A DNA stretch of 64,000 bases from Rhodobiaceae bacterium. GTDB taxonomy: Bacteria > Pseudomonadota > Alphaproteobacteria > Parvibaculales > Parvibaculaceae. Below, piece after piece: positions 53,050-61,550 of this stretch. The stretch covers positions 53,245-117,244 of the forward strand of contig JAAWWE010000010.1 of the NCBI GenBank assembly GCA_021404525.1. Reading direction: 5' to 3'. The stretch's first letter is position 1. Each line of letters opens with the position of its first letter. The translations under genes were made by a program, and so were the position numbers. A model generated the notes under the pieces. The model had not been told where the DNA came from. It made no database searches and saw only the letters and a list, made by a program, of their open reading frames with translations.

Positions 53050-55329
53050 ATGGGAAAGAAAAGACAGCTTAGTGACGAAGAAGCCCTGCGATTCCACTCG
53101 CGTGGCAAGCCCGGCAAGCTGGAGGTCACTCCCACCAAACCTATGGCGACGCAGCGCGATCTATCGCTTGCTTATTCGCCAGGCGTGGCCGTTCCCGTTC
53201 GCGCCATCGCCGAGTCCCCTGACTGCGCTTATGACTACACATCCAAGGGCAACATGGTCGCTGTGATTTCCAACGGAACCGCGATCCTTGGCCTTGGCGA
53301 TCTCGGCGCCCTGGCATCAAAACCCGTCATGGAAGGGAAAGCCGTCCTCTTCAAACGGTTTGCCGATGTGGACTCGATTGACCTTGAGGTCGACACAAAG
53401 GACGTCGATGAATTTGTCAACGCGGTCCGTTATCTCGGACCCACCTTCGGTGGCATCAATCTCGAAGACATCAAAGCACCGGACTGTTTTATCATCGAAG
53501 AGCGTCTGCGCGAGTTGATGAACATTCCTGTCTTTCATGACGATCAGCACGGCACTGCGATCATTACCGCTGCCGGGCTTGTCAATGCGCTGCACCTCAC
53601 CGGGCGCGATATCAAAGACATTAAAGTTGTGGTGAATGGTGCAGGCTCCGCCGGCATTGCCTGCCTAGAGCTTATCAAGGCCATGGGTCTGCCCCATGAC
53701 AATGCGCTGCTCTGTGACACCAAGGGTGTAATTTACAAAGGTCGCGCTGAAGGCATGAACCAATGGAAGAGCGCCCATGCCGCGGTGACCGACGATCGCA
53801 CATTGGAAGATGCGGTGCGTGGTGCCGATGTCTTCCTTGGTCTCTCCGTACAAGGGGCGCTCACCGGACCGATGGTTGCAAGCATGGCGGATCAGCCGAT
53901 CATCTTTGCCATGGCGAACCCTGACCCGGAAATCACACCGGAAGAAGTCGCCGCCATTCGCGACGACGCCATTGTTGCAACGGGCCGGTCTGACTATCCC
54001 AACCAGGTGAATAATGTTCTGGGTTTTCCCTACATTTTCCGCGGTGCGATGGATGTGCGCGCGACCACCATCAATGATGAGATGAAGATCGCTTGTGCAG
54101 AAGCGCTCGCCGCTCTTGCCCGCGAAGACGTGCCTGATGAGGTGGCCGCTGCCTATCAGGGAGAGCGCCCACGCTTTGGGCCTGGCTATATTATTCCCGT
54201 GCCGTTCGATCCACGTCTCATTCGCGAGATTCCGCCTGCTGTCGCGCGCGCTGCCATGGATAGCGGTGTCGCCCGCAAACCCATTGTGGATATGGAGGGC
54301 TACCGCCATGAGCTTTCTGCCCGCCTTGACCCTACCGCCGGGTCTCTCCAGGTCATTCATGAGCATGTGAAACGTGACCCCAAACGTGTTGTCTTTGCTG
54401 AAGGCGAAGAAGAACGTGTGATCCGGGCCGCACTCAGTTTCCGCGACAGCGGGCTTGGGACGCCGATCCTTATCGGTCGGGACGAAGTCATCCGAACAAC
54501 AATGAAGTCCATCGGCCTTGATGCCTCAACCGATCTTCAGATCATCAATTCGCGGCTGTCCGACCGCGCGCCTGTCTATGGTGAGTTCCTTTACAAAAAG
54601 CTTCAACGCAAAGGATATCTGCTGCGCGACTGCACCCGCATGGTGAACAATGATCGCAATGTGTTTGGTGCGGCCATGGTGGAAATGGGCGACGCCGACG
54701 CGATGGTCACCGGTGTTACCCGGAACTATGCGGTCGCCCTCTCAGAAGTGCGTCGGGTCATTGATCCGCTCCCTGGAAAATGTGTCATGGGGCTTTCCAT
54801 GATCATTTCTCGCGGACGTACCGTGCTGATTGGTGACACGAACGTGCATGACATGCCGGAAGCAGAAGAGCTTGCCGACATTGCCGTGCAGTCCGCGGAA
54901 GTGGCACGACGCCTTGGCTATGAACCGCGCGTGGCGATGCTTGCTTATTCAACCTTCGGGCATCCTACCGGTGAACGCTCGACCAAATGTCGTGAGGCGG
55001 TTGAGATCCTGGATGAGCGGCATGTCGATTTTGAATATGACGGCGAGATGGCAGCTGATGTGGCACTCAACCGCGAAGCATTAGCCATGTATCCGTTCTG
55101 TCGCCTGACCGAGCCGGCAAACGTTCTCATCATGCCCGCTATTCATTCCGCATCCATTTCCACCAAGATGCTGCAAGAACTGGGCGGTGCTGATCTTGTG
55201 GGACCCCTTCTAACGGGTCTCTCCAAGCCTGTTCAGATTGTGAATATGGGGGCAACGGTCTCAGACCTTGTCAATATGGCAGCTATTGCTGCCTATGATC
55301 TCGACCAAACTTCCAAAGTGGTTCGGTAA
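53050..55329 (+). CDS. maeB: NADP-dependent malic enzyme with phosphotransacetylase-like domain
   Basis: Oxidatively decarboxylates malate to pyruvate. 759 aa in two parts. The malic enzyme half has LAYSPGVAVPVRAIAESPD, FHDDQHGTAIITAAGLVNAL and the nucleotide loop VVVNGAGSAGIACLELIKAM. The second half (VVFAEGEEERVIRAALSFRD to the end) is homologous to phosphotransacetylase; in MaeB proteins it is regulatory, typically sensing acetyl-CoA. The ATG at 53050 follows GGAAGGCCCG; the frame to 53032 is a shorter match. Divergent from mutS, as in related genomes. Confidence 0.94.
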   Translation: MGKKRQLSDEEALRFHSRGKPGKLEVTPTKPMATQRDLSLAYSPGVAVPVRAIAESPDCAYDYTSKGNMVAVISNGTAILGLGDLGALASKPVMEGKAVLFKRFADVDSIDLEVDTKDVDEFVNAVRYLGPTFGGINLEDIKAPDCFIIEERLRELMNIPVFHDDQHGTAIITAAGLVNALHLTGRDIKDIKVVVNGAGSAGIACLELIKAMGLPHDNALLCDTKGVIYKGRAEGMNQWKSAHAAVTDDRTLEDAVRGADVFLGLSVQGALTGPMVASMADQPIIFAMANPDPEITPEEVAAIRDDAIVATGRSDYPNQVNNVLGFPYIFRGAMDVRATTINDEMKIACAEALAALAREDVPDEVAAAYQGERPRFGPGYIIPVPFDPRLIREIPPAVARAAMDSGVARKPIVDMEGYRHELSARLDPTAGSLQVIHEHVKRDPKRVVFAEGEEERVIRAALSFRDSGLGTPILIGRDEVIRTTMKSIGLDASTDLQIINSRLSDRAPVYGEFLYKKLQRKGYLLRDCTRMVNNDRNVFGAAMVEMGDADAMVTGVTRNYAVALSEVRRVIDPLPGKCVMGLSMIISRGRTVLIGDTNVHDMPEAEELADIAVQSAEVARRLGYEPRVAMLAYSTFGHPTGERSTKCREAVEILDERHVDFEYDGEMAADVALNREALAMYPFCRLTEPANVLIMPAIHSASISTKMLQELGGADLVGPLLTGLSKPVQIVNMGATVSDLVNMAAIAAYDLDQTSKVVR

Positions 55330-55361
55330 AACTCGGGTATCAACGCTCTGATCAGCTGTGC

Positions 55362-55405
55362 AGTATGAAAGCGCTTGAGTTGTTTCAACACTTGTGTGTC
55401 ATACT
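55362..55405 (+). other. Long stem-loop after maeB
   Basis: AGTATGA (55362-55368) and TCATACT (55399-55405) form a 7-bp outer stem; inside, GTTG-TTT-CAAC forms a second small stem. No T-run follows. It could protect the maeB 3' end or belong to a leader of the short ORF at 55432. Confidence 0.4.
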
Positions 55406-55431
55406 AGCAATGAGTCTTGGGGGGATCTCTT

Positions 55432-55545
55432 ATGCGCGCAATCATCGCGCCAGCAGCTCGTTTGACGCCGCTGGTGGACAACCGAAACAATTTTTTCTAC
55501 ATGCCGCCGGTCGATCGGGGCGGCAGTGCAAAGATGGGTGTATAG
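55432..55545 (+). CDS. Possible 37-residue small protein upstream of fkbM gene
   Basis: ATG at 55432 is preceded by a strong GGGGGGATC ribosome binding site and opens 37 codons ending in TAG at 55543-55545, six bases before the FkbM ATG. The peptide begins MRAIIAPAARLTPLV and contains NNFFYMPPVDRGGS; it is basic, Pro-rich and without a membrane segment. It may be a real small protein or a leader whose translation carries ribosomes to the next gene, which has a weak site of its own. No family recognised. Confidence 0.45.
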   Translation: MRAIIAPAARLTPLVDNRNNFFYMPPVDRGGSAKMGV

Positions 55546-55551
55546 ACGCCC

Positions 55552-56316
55552 ATGTCTTTTTTTGGGAAGTGGTGGGCGAGATTCGATATCGCTAACCGGT
55601 CTGCTCGAATGCTTCGGCAGAGTGAAGAGGGCAAGGGCGAGATAGAGCTCAGTCTCCTAGGGTTGTTGACCCGCGCCGGCTCACTCAATGTCGATATCGG
55701 CGCCAACAAGGGTGTTTACACCTATCAGCTGGAGCGATGGGGCAATGTGGTTGCTTTTGAACCCATTCCGCAGCTGGCTTCGAGACTGATGAAGGCAGCC
55801 TACCCCTCTGTCACTGTTCATCAATGTGTTCTTTGTGAAAAGCCAGGAACACAAGTGCTGCATGTGCCCTACCACACGAAAAAGAAAGGGCGCCTCAACA
55901 CGCCCTCCGCCTCACTTCGTGATCAGGACAATGGTGACATGCTCGCCATCGACGTGGAAGCACGCACACTGGATTCGTTCAGGTTGGAAGAGGTCGGATT
56001 CATAAAGATCGATGTTGAAGGCTGGGAAGAAAATGTTCTTCACGGTGCCCGCGAAACACTTCGCCGCAATCAGCCCGTTGTCATGGCCGAGTTTGTGGAC
56101 GCTTATGCGCCTGGTGTGCTTTCCCGCGTGCCTGCTTTTTTTGATGAATTGAATTACAAAGGGTTTTCAATCGACGCCCAAACGTTGCGAGTCCTGTCGC
56201 TTGATGAGATCGACCCGGCCGCCCCGGTCAGCGAAAACTATATCTTCGTTCCGGCCCACGACGCAGCAGCGTTTAAGGCGCGATGTTCTGCCAACCTCAG
56301 ACGACGGACGCAATAG
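55552..56316 (+). CDS. FkbM-family methyltransferase
   Basis: A 254-aa SAM-dependent methyltransferase. The SAM-binding motif is LNVDIGANKGVYTYQLE and the acidic loop VVAFEPIPQLASRL. The FkbM family motif EVGFIKIDVEGWEENVLHGA is present. Family members O-methylate sugars, polyketides or cell-surface glycans; no sugar or polyketide cluster is adjacent, so the substrate is unknown. The start ATG lies 6 bp after the stop of a 37-codon ORF with a better ribosome binding site. Convergent with the OlsB-like gene, 2 bp between stops. Confidence 0.86.
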   Translation: MSFFGKWWARFDIANRSARMLRQSEEGKGEIELSLLGLLTRAGSLNVDIGANKGVYTYQLERWGNVVAFEPIPQLASRLMKAAYPSVTVHQCVLCEKPGTQVLHVPYHTKKKGRLNTPSASLRDQDNGDMLAIDVEARTLDSFRLEEVGFIKIDVEGWEENVLHGARETLRRNQPVVMAEFVDAYAPGVLSRVPAFFDELNYKGFSIDAQTLRVLSLDEIDPAAPVSENYIFVPAHDAAAFKARCSANLRRRTQ

Positions 56317-56318
56317 CG

Positions 56319-57182
56319 TTAATCTTTTTTGAATTTGGATGAATAGCGTTCATTGATCTGCGACACCGGGAACAGGATCAGCACATCCGTTGTGCCAAAC
56401 TGTTCGTCGACTACGGCGCCATCGCCAATGAAGCAACCGGCACGGATATACCCTTTAATCATGGGTGGCATGGCACGCAGGGCTGGACGCAGCTCCACGT
56501 CATCTTTGGGCAGACGTTTCATCTCAACATATTGGTCATCACGCGCCCGCACGTACCACTCTTCCGGCGTCTTGTGTTCATAGTAGAGATAGGACAAGGG
56601 CATATCGAGCGCTGTCGGGTCCGTCGTCTCGAAAGACGCGCAGCCCAGCATCACATCCATGTCGTAATGGGCGACATAGTGCATGATGCCATGCCAGAGA
56701 AGCTCGACGGTTGGCTTGTTTCGATATGGTTCCAACACGCAGGAGCGCCCCAGTTCCAGAAAGCGTACGTCTGGCCCCGCCCGCTTCAACAATGGCTCTA
56801 TTTCAAATTCACCTGCTGTATAAAAGCCACCATTCTCTTCCGCTATCTCCTGACGCAACAGACGATAGCAACCTACGACAGCATCAAGGGGTGGTGTTTC
56901 CTCCTGACCCTCCGGTACGAGATTGTGGTCAATGACCAGGAGGTGGTCGCAAAAGGTGTCAAAGCGATCAGCATCAAGCTTCGTCGCCAATGTCTCAGCA
57001 TCTGCTTCTGCCGACATTTCTTCGTAGAAAACGTGATAGCGCAGCGCCTGGGCCGCTCTTACCTCTTCTTCTGTGCTTGCAAGGCGCACTTCGAGGTTTT
57101 TACGGCGTCCAAAACTCAATGGACCCGCTGGAAAGCGTTCGCTCTCCCCTGCCGTTTTTGTTTTTGTTGTGCTGTTCGTCAT
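56319..57182 (-). CDS. OlsB-like GNAT acyltransferase (ornithine-acyl-ACP N-acyltransferase type)
   Basis: An approximately 287-aa GNAT-type protein. It shows VRLASTEEEVRAAQALRYHV, DHLLVIDHNLVPEGQEETPP and FLELGRSCVLEPYRNKPTVE, the pattern of OlsB and haemolysin-like acyltransferases that use acyl-ACP. OlsB makes lyso-ornithine lipid, a phosphate-free membrane lipid of many Alphaproteobacteria. OlsA is not adjacent; the PlsC-like gene at 36059 is a candidate partner only. Start uncertain: ATG 57182 gives the normal N-terminus but has no clear ribosome binding site; ATGs at 57245/57242 are alternatives. Confidence 0.78.
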   Translation of the reverse strand: MTNSTTKTKTAGESERFPAGPLSFGRRKNLEVRLASTEEEVRAAQALRYHVFYEEMSAEADAETLATKLDADRFDTFCDHLLVIDHNLVPEGQEETPPLDAVVGCYRLLRQEIAEENGGFYTAGEFEIEPLLKRAGPDVRFLELGRSCVLEPYRNKPTVELLWHGIMHYVAHYDMDVMLGCASFETTDPTALDMPLSYLYYEHKTPEEWYVRARDDQYVEMKRLPKDDVELRPALRAMPPMIKGYIRAGCFIGDGAVVDEQFGTTDVLILFPVSQINERYSSKFKKD

Positions 57183-57340
57183 GCGCGGGTTGTCGCCTAT
57201 TCTTCTGGCCGGGCGGGCTTCTGATTTAATACCCAGTGGCATCATCCTTGCCCCGTCGCGGGCCGTTTCGCAAGCAAGATCGCACTTGTGGCGGTGCATT
57301 ATGACCGCAGTGTGTCACATTCAACCTATTGATTTTCTTA

Positions 57341-58624
57341 CTATTTTCGGCCTGCGCTCAAGGGATTTGCCCCATCAAGCAGTTTTTTGTGACCAAGCCA
57401 GGCAAGCAGAATGAGCCCCGGGACGGCCGCGAGCGTGGTCAGAATGAAAAACGGTACCCAGCCAATGGCAGCGGCGACGAAGCCGGCGCTTGCCGACAGG
57501 ACAGTTCGTCCAACCGCAGCCAAGGCCGACAGCAAGGCGAACTGTGTCGCTGTAAACTCGCGTGACGCACAGAGGCTCGACAGGTAGGCAACAAAGATCA
57601 CCGTGCCCATGCCGCCGGTGAAAGCCTCAACGCCCACAGTGATCGCCAGCGCTTCGGTCTCTGGCCCAACCCAGGCCAACCAACAGAATGCCAAATTCGA
57701 CACCATTTGCAGAATACCGCCCACCCAAAGTGCATTCCGCATACTGATCATACGACCGAGAAATCCACCTGCGAACCCGCCTATCAGTGCAGCCGGCAGT
57801 CCAACACCATTAGCGACATAGGCATAGATGGTCTTCTCAAACCCAATCCCGATTGCGAAAGGCGTCACCATGGCGCCGGCGAATGCGTCGCCAAACTTAA
57901 ACAAAAGAACAAAGAGCAGAATCAGGAGCCAACCAGGCTTCGCCATAAAATCAACAAAGGGGCTGACGGTTGCGTGGTTAAACCGCTCACCCCATGAAAG
58001 TGTAACGCGCTCATTATCAATTTTTGCGCTATCGGCAGGTTCCTTAGCAAAGAAAGAGGCTGCAAGCCCGACGCCCATGAGAGCCGCCATCAAGCCATAG
58101 GCCCAAGACCATAGAGTCGGCGCCGGTGCACCCAGCCCTTCAAAGATGCCGAGAGCGGCAACAGCCCCAGCCCCTGCAACCAACAGGGCAACACGATAGG
58201 CCGCGACATAGTTTGCCATGCCCGCGGCATATTCAGTTTCGTCGAGCGTCTCGACGCGAAAGGCATCAATAACAATATCTTGTGTCGCTGACAGGAAGGC
58301 GACGATGACGGCAGCGAGCGCCATCAATAAGGGTGCCTGAACGGGGTCAACAAGACCCATGGCCCCAATTGCCAGCGCCAGAGCCAGCTGTGTCGCTACC
58401 AGCCATCCCCGCCGCCGTCCGAGCCAGCGCGTGAAAAGAGGAACGGGCGCCGCATCAACCAATGGTGCCCATAGAAATTTGAGAACATAGGGCAGGCCAA
58501 CGAGCGAGAAGAGGCCAATGGTGCCAAGATCAACGCCCTCGTCCGCCATCCAGAGGGACAGCGTGGAGCCAGTCAGCGCCAGCGGCAATCCTGATGAGAA
58601 CCCAAGCAGCAGAATGATCAGCAC
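57341..58624 (-). CDS. AmpG-like muropeptide MFS permease
   Basis: A 12-span major facilitator. From the GTG at 58624 it reads 427 aa, beginning LLLGFSSGLPLALTGSTLSL, followed by GLPYVLKFLWAPLVDAAPVP and SATQDIVIDAFRVETLDETE. These are AmpG hallmarks for uptake of anhydromuropeptides for cell-wall recycling. The conserved pre-helix region seems to extend upstream of the GTG (LQKLNAAWQVYTERNV), where the only near-start codons are CTG at 58669/58672 behind GGAGAGG. The true start may therefore be a CTG. Divergent from the GNAT gene at 58786. Confidence 0.83.
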   Translation of the reverse strand: MLIILLLGFSSGLPLALTGSTLSLWMADEGVDLGTIGLFSLVGLPYVLKFLWAPLVDAAPVPLFTRWLGRRRGWLVATQLALALAIGAMGLVDPVQAPLLMALAAVIVAFLSATQDIVIDAFRVETLDETEYAAGMANYVAAYRVALLVAGAGAVAALGIFEGLGAPAPTLWSWAYGLMAALMGVGLAASFFAKEPADSAKIDNERVTLSWGERFNHATVSPFVDFMAKPGWLLILLFVLLFKFGDAFAGAMVTPFAIGIGFEKTIYAYVANGVGLPAALIGGFAGGFLGRMISMRNALWVGGILQMVSNLAFCWLAWVGPETEALAITVGVEAFTGGMGTVIFVAYLSSLCASREFTATQFALLSALAAVGRTVLSASAGFVAAAIGWVPFFILTTLAAVPGLILLAWLGHKKLLDGANPLSAGRK

Positions 58625-58785
58625 ATTGCGCTCGGTGTAAACCTGCCAAGCTGCATTCAGTTTTTGCAGCAGCGGCGCGCCCTCTCCATTTTGTGTCTGG
58701 TCGCTAATCGAATCGGCCTCTCACTATCCCATCTCATTTGCTATCATGGGCGGCAAGACGACCCAACCACATTGGACGTGAGAGA

Positions 58786-59271
58786 ATGCCGCCGTCGGTT
58801 AGCTCAAGCAACGCGTTTAGCCTGCGTCCCGCTGTGCCAGAAGATGCGGAAGCGCTCACTGCGCTGGCGCTGAGGTCCAAAGCCTATTGGGGGTATGACG
58901 ACGCTTTCATGAAGGCCTGCGCCGCGGAACTCACCATCACGCCCGCGCGGATAGCGGATGAAGATGTGATTGTGGCGGAAGCTGACAATGTGATCGCGGG
59001 CATGGTCGCTCTTGCGCCGGGAGACAGCGCCGATGTCCGTGAGCTGGAGGACATGTTCGTTGACACGCCCTTCATTGGATCGGGCCTTGGCGCACAGTTG
59101 ATGGCCCATGCAGAGGAGATCGCCAGGGCACACGGTGCTGCCCATATTGACGTTGATGCCGATCCCAATGCGCAAGGTTTCTATGAAAAGTGCGGATATC
59201 AGCTCACCGGGTCGTCACCCTCAGCGTCTATCCCAGGGCGGACCCTGCCGCGTCTCAGATTGGTTCTTTAG
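58786..59271 (+). CDS. GNAT-family N-acetyltransferase
   Basis: A 161-aa single-domain GNAT. It has FSLRPAVPEDAEALTALALR at the N-terminus, the acetyl-CoA region FVDTPFIGSGLGAQLMAHAE and the final DVDADPNAQGFYEKCGYQLT. The ATG at 58786 (GAGA upstream, weak) is preferred over a TTG at 58738. Its stop codon is followed within 5 bp by a palindromic repeat that fills the whole gap to the convergent histidine kinase gene. Substrate unknown. Confidence 0.85.
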   Translation: MPPSVSSSNAFSLRPAVPEDAEALTALALRSKAYWGYDDAFMKACAAELTITPARIADEDVIVAEADNVIAGMVALAPGDSADVRELEDMFVDTPFIGSGLGAQLMAHAEEIARAHGAAHIDVDADPNAQGFYEKCGYQLTGSSPSASIPGRTLPRLRLVL

Positions 59272-59275
59272 AACC

Positions 59276-59318
59276 GCGTTTCCGAACCACAAAAGTCTGC
59301 AACTTTTGCTGGAAACGC
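59276..59318. repeat. Dispersed intergenic palindrome, copy 6
   Basis: Outer arms GCGTTTCC / GGAAACGC, inner arms CAAAAGT / ACTTTTG. Compared with copy 4, the outer-arm change T to C on the left is matched by A to G on the right. The 43-bp element occupies essentially all of the 48 bp between two convergent stop codons. Confidence 0.9.
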
Positions 59319-59319
59319 T

Positions 59320-61440
59320 CTAGGCTGCCACCTTGTCAGATTTTTTGCCGCGCCAGGCTTCCAGCATGGCCGCAAGGTCAGACGGGTCAACGGGCTTGGA
59401 GAGATAGTCATCCATGCCCGCCTCCAAACAAGCCTGTTTGTCTTCAGCCATCACGTTGGCCGTCAGCGCGACGATCGGCAGGGCTCCCTTTGCTGGCCCC
59501 AGTTTGCGAATTTGGCGGGTCGCCTCATAGCCATCCATGAGCGGCATATGAAGGTCCATGAAAACAAGATCGTAGGTACCCGGTGCCGCGTCTTCGAGGG
59601 CGGCCAGGGCCTCCACACCGCTTTCCACCATGTGGGGCATATGGCCGGCGCGCTCCACCATCATCCGTGTCAGTGTTGCGTTGAGTTCATTGTCTTCTGC
59701 GACGAGGACCGCAAGTGCGCCTGTCTTGTCTTTGATTTGTGGTTCGGGCGCGCTTCCGTCTTCTTCTTCAGCGAGACTTGTTTCTGCCCCGTTGGCTGAA
59801 ACCGGAGATGTCAGTGCCTCCGGACGGGCTTCTGGCTGTGGGGATGCAATACGGTTTGCGAAAGACTCCGCTCTCACAGGGCGGACCAGATAGCCCGCAT
59901 AACCGGGGCCCAGTTCATCTGCCAGCGTGTCGCCAGGGGAGGTCAGCAAAAAGATGGACGCGCCATCGACCTTCCAGCTTTCTTCAGCGAGCGAATATTG
60001 CGTTACAATAACATCTGCTCCGGGCAATGGCGTGTCGGTGATTTTGACGTCCGCGCCCATGTCTTTCAGCATTGAAGAGACCGCGCGACCACTCATTGGT
60101 GCAGAGACAGTGACGCATGCTGTCTTGCCCTCGAGCAGGCGCGGTAAACGCGGTGTCTCGTCTGCCACGGTTGCAAGACTGAGGGACACTGAGAAGCAGG
60201 ACCCTTGGCCGAGCTTGCTGCGCACTGTGACGTCCCCGCCCATCGCCTGGGCCAGACGTTTGGTGATCGTGAGCCCGAGGCCCGTCCCTTCAAAACGGCG
60301 GGCGTGGCCCTGTTCGGCTTGCGCAAACTCCGCGAAAATGGACTGGCAGTCTTCCTCTGAGAGGCCGATGCCGGTGTCTTCCACATCAATGACAAGGCTC
60401 TCAACGTCGCCATTCTCATCTTTGGTGCCAACACGCACTGAAACAAAGACACCTCCGTCGTCGGTGAACTTGACGGCATTGCCAATCAGATTAATCAGAA
60501 TCTGGCGTAGGCGGGACTCGTCGCCAATCACATGTGACGGCACGTCTGCGTGCACATATCCTGCAATATCGATGTGTTTTTCAAATGCACGGGGTGTCAT
60601 CAATTCACACGCCTGCTCAATGAGCGCATTGATGTCGAACGGCGCTGTCGCCAAGTCAAATGTGCCAGACTCGATTTTGGAGAAGTCAAGAATGTCGTTG
60701 ATGATCGTGAGCAGGGCTTCGGACGACCGTTGCACTGCCCGCGCATGAGATCTCTGTGCTGGCGATAAGTCTGTGTCCAGGAGAAAACGGATCATGCCGA
60801 GTACACCGTTCATCGGTGTACGGATTTCATGACTCATGGTCGCCAGGAACTGGCCTTTCGAGCGGTTCGCGGCTTCCGCCTGATCCAGCGCTTCGCCGAG
60901 ACGCTCTTCTGTTTCTTTGCGGTCGGTAATGTCCCGACCAACCGTCTGAACTTCACTCAGACGTCCGTCATCGTCGCGGATCGCAAATTCTTCCCAGACA
61001 AACCAACGGGGTCCACGCACGGTTTCCACACGCTGGTCATAGCGCACGCGATAGGGGGGAAGTGCCAGGCCCGCAAAATCACCGAGAAGACGTGGCTTCT
61101 CGCCTTCCGGGAGCTTCGGGGCGAAAGGATTGCCGAGTGCTGTTCCACGGGTTGTGTCAAACGTGTCGCAGAAGACCTGATTGACGAAGGTCAGCCGTCC
61201 ATCAAGATCCTTGCGCAGGATGATGTCGCCCTGATTGGCCACCAGATCGCGATAGCGTTCTGCGCTCTCTTTCAGTTCCCAGTTTGAATCGTTCAAGAGC
61301 TCTACTTTTTCAAGGAGCTCGTTTACCTCGATGCTGCTTTCCCTGAGCCGCCGCCAGAGAAAAAGGGCGCAGCCTATTGCAGCGCCGCCGAGAACCGCGG
61401 CTACAGCCAGAACAGGAAAAACAATCGACGCGGCAAACAT
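59320..61440 (-). CDS. Hybrid sensor histidine kinase with PAS and receiver domains
   Basis: A 706-aa inner-membrane kinase. One membrane span (ASIVFPVLAVAAVLGGAAIG) and a short coiled coil precede a PAS domain (YRDLVANQGDIILRKDLDGR). The HisKA box is FLATMSHEIRTPMNGVLGM, with the phospho-His near residue 204. HATPase_c shows LINLIGNAVKFTDDGG and DVEDTGIGLSEED. A degenerate receiver-like segment without a phospho-Asp (CVTVSAPMSGRAVSSMLKDM) is followed by an intact receiver with Asp in YDLVFMDLHMPLMDG. ATG 61440 is preferred to a TTG at 61455. No separate response regulator is adjacent. Confidence 0.9.
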   Translation of the reverse strand: MFAASIVFPVLAVAAVLGGAAIGCALFLWRRLRESSIEVNELLEKVELLNDSNWELKESAERYRDLVANQGDIILRKDLDGRLTFVNQVFCDTFDTTRGTALGNPFAPKLPEGEKPRLLGDFAGLALPPYRVRYDQRVETVRGPRWFVWEEFAIRDDDGRLSEVQTVGRDITDRKETEERLGEALDQAEAANRSKGQFLATMSHEIRTPMNGVLGMIRFLLDTDLSPAQRSHARAVQRSSEALLTIINDILDFSKIESGTFDLATAPFDINALIEQACELMTPRAFEKHIDIAGYVHADVPSHVIGDESRLRQILINLIGNAVKFTDDGGVFVSVRVGTKDENGDVESLVIDVEDTGIGLSEEDCQSIFAEFAQAEQGHARRFEGTGLGLTITKRLAQAMGGDVTVRSKLGQGSCFSVSLSLATVADETPRLPRLLEGKTACVTVSAPMSGRAVSSMLKDMGADVKITDTPLPGADVIVTQYSLAEESWKVDGASIFLLTSPGDTLADELGPGYAGYLVRPVRAESFANRIASPQPEARPEALTSPVSANGAETSLAEEEDGSAPEPQIKDKTGALAVLVAEDNELNATLTRMMVERAGHMPHMVESGVEALAALEDAAPGTYDLVFMDLHMPLMDGYEATRQIRKLGPAKGALPIVALTANVMAEDKQACLEAGMDDYLSKPVDPSDLAAMLEAWRGKKSDKVAA

Positions 61441-61550
61441 AAGCGGTCCAGACAATCTGAATTAAACCGTGCCTTGATTGTCGGGGCCCAAGCTTGAGAA
61501 AGGGTTACCTCAGAGGGCTCACATGGTGGAAATTCGAGGCTAAATCAGGC

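Noticed and set aside
55365..55595. A 76-codon frame between maeB and fkbM.
   Set aside because: It has no ribosome binding site and overlaps both the better 37-codon ORF and the start of fkbM.
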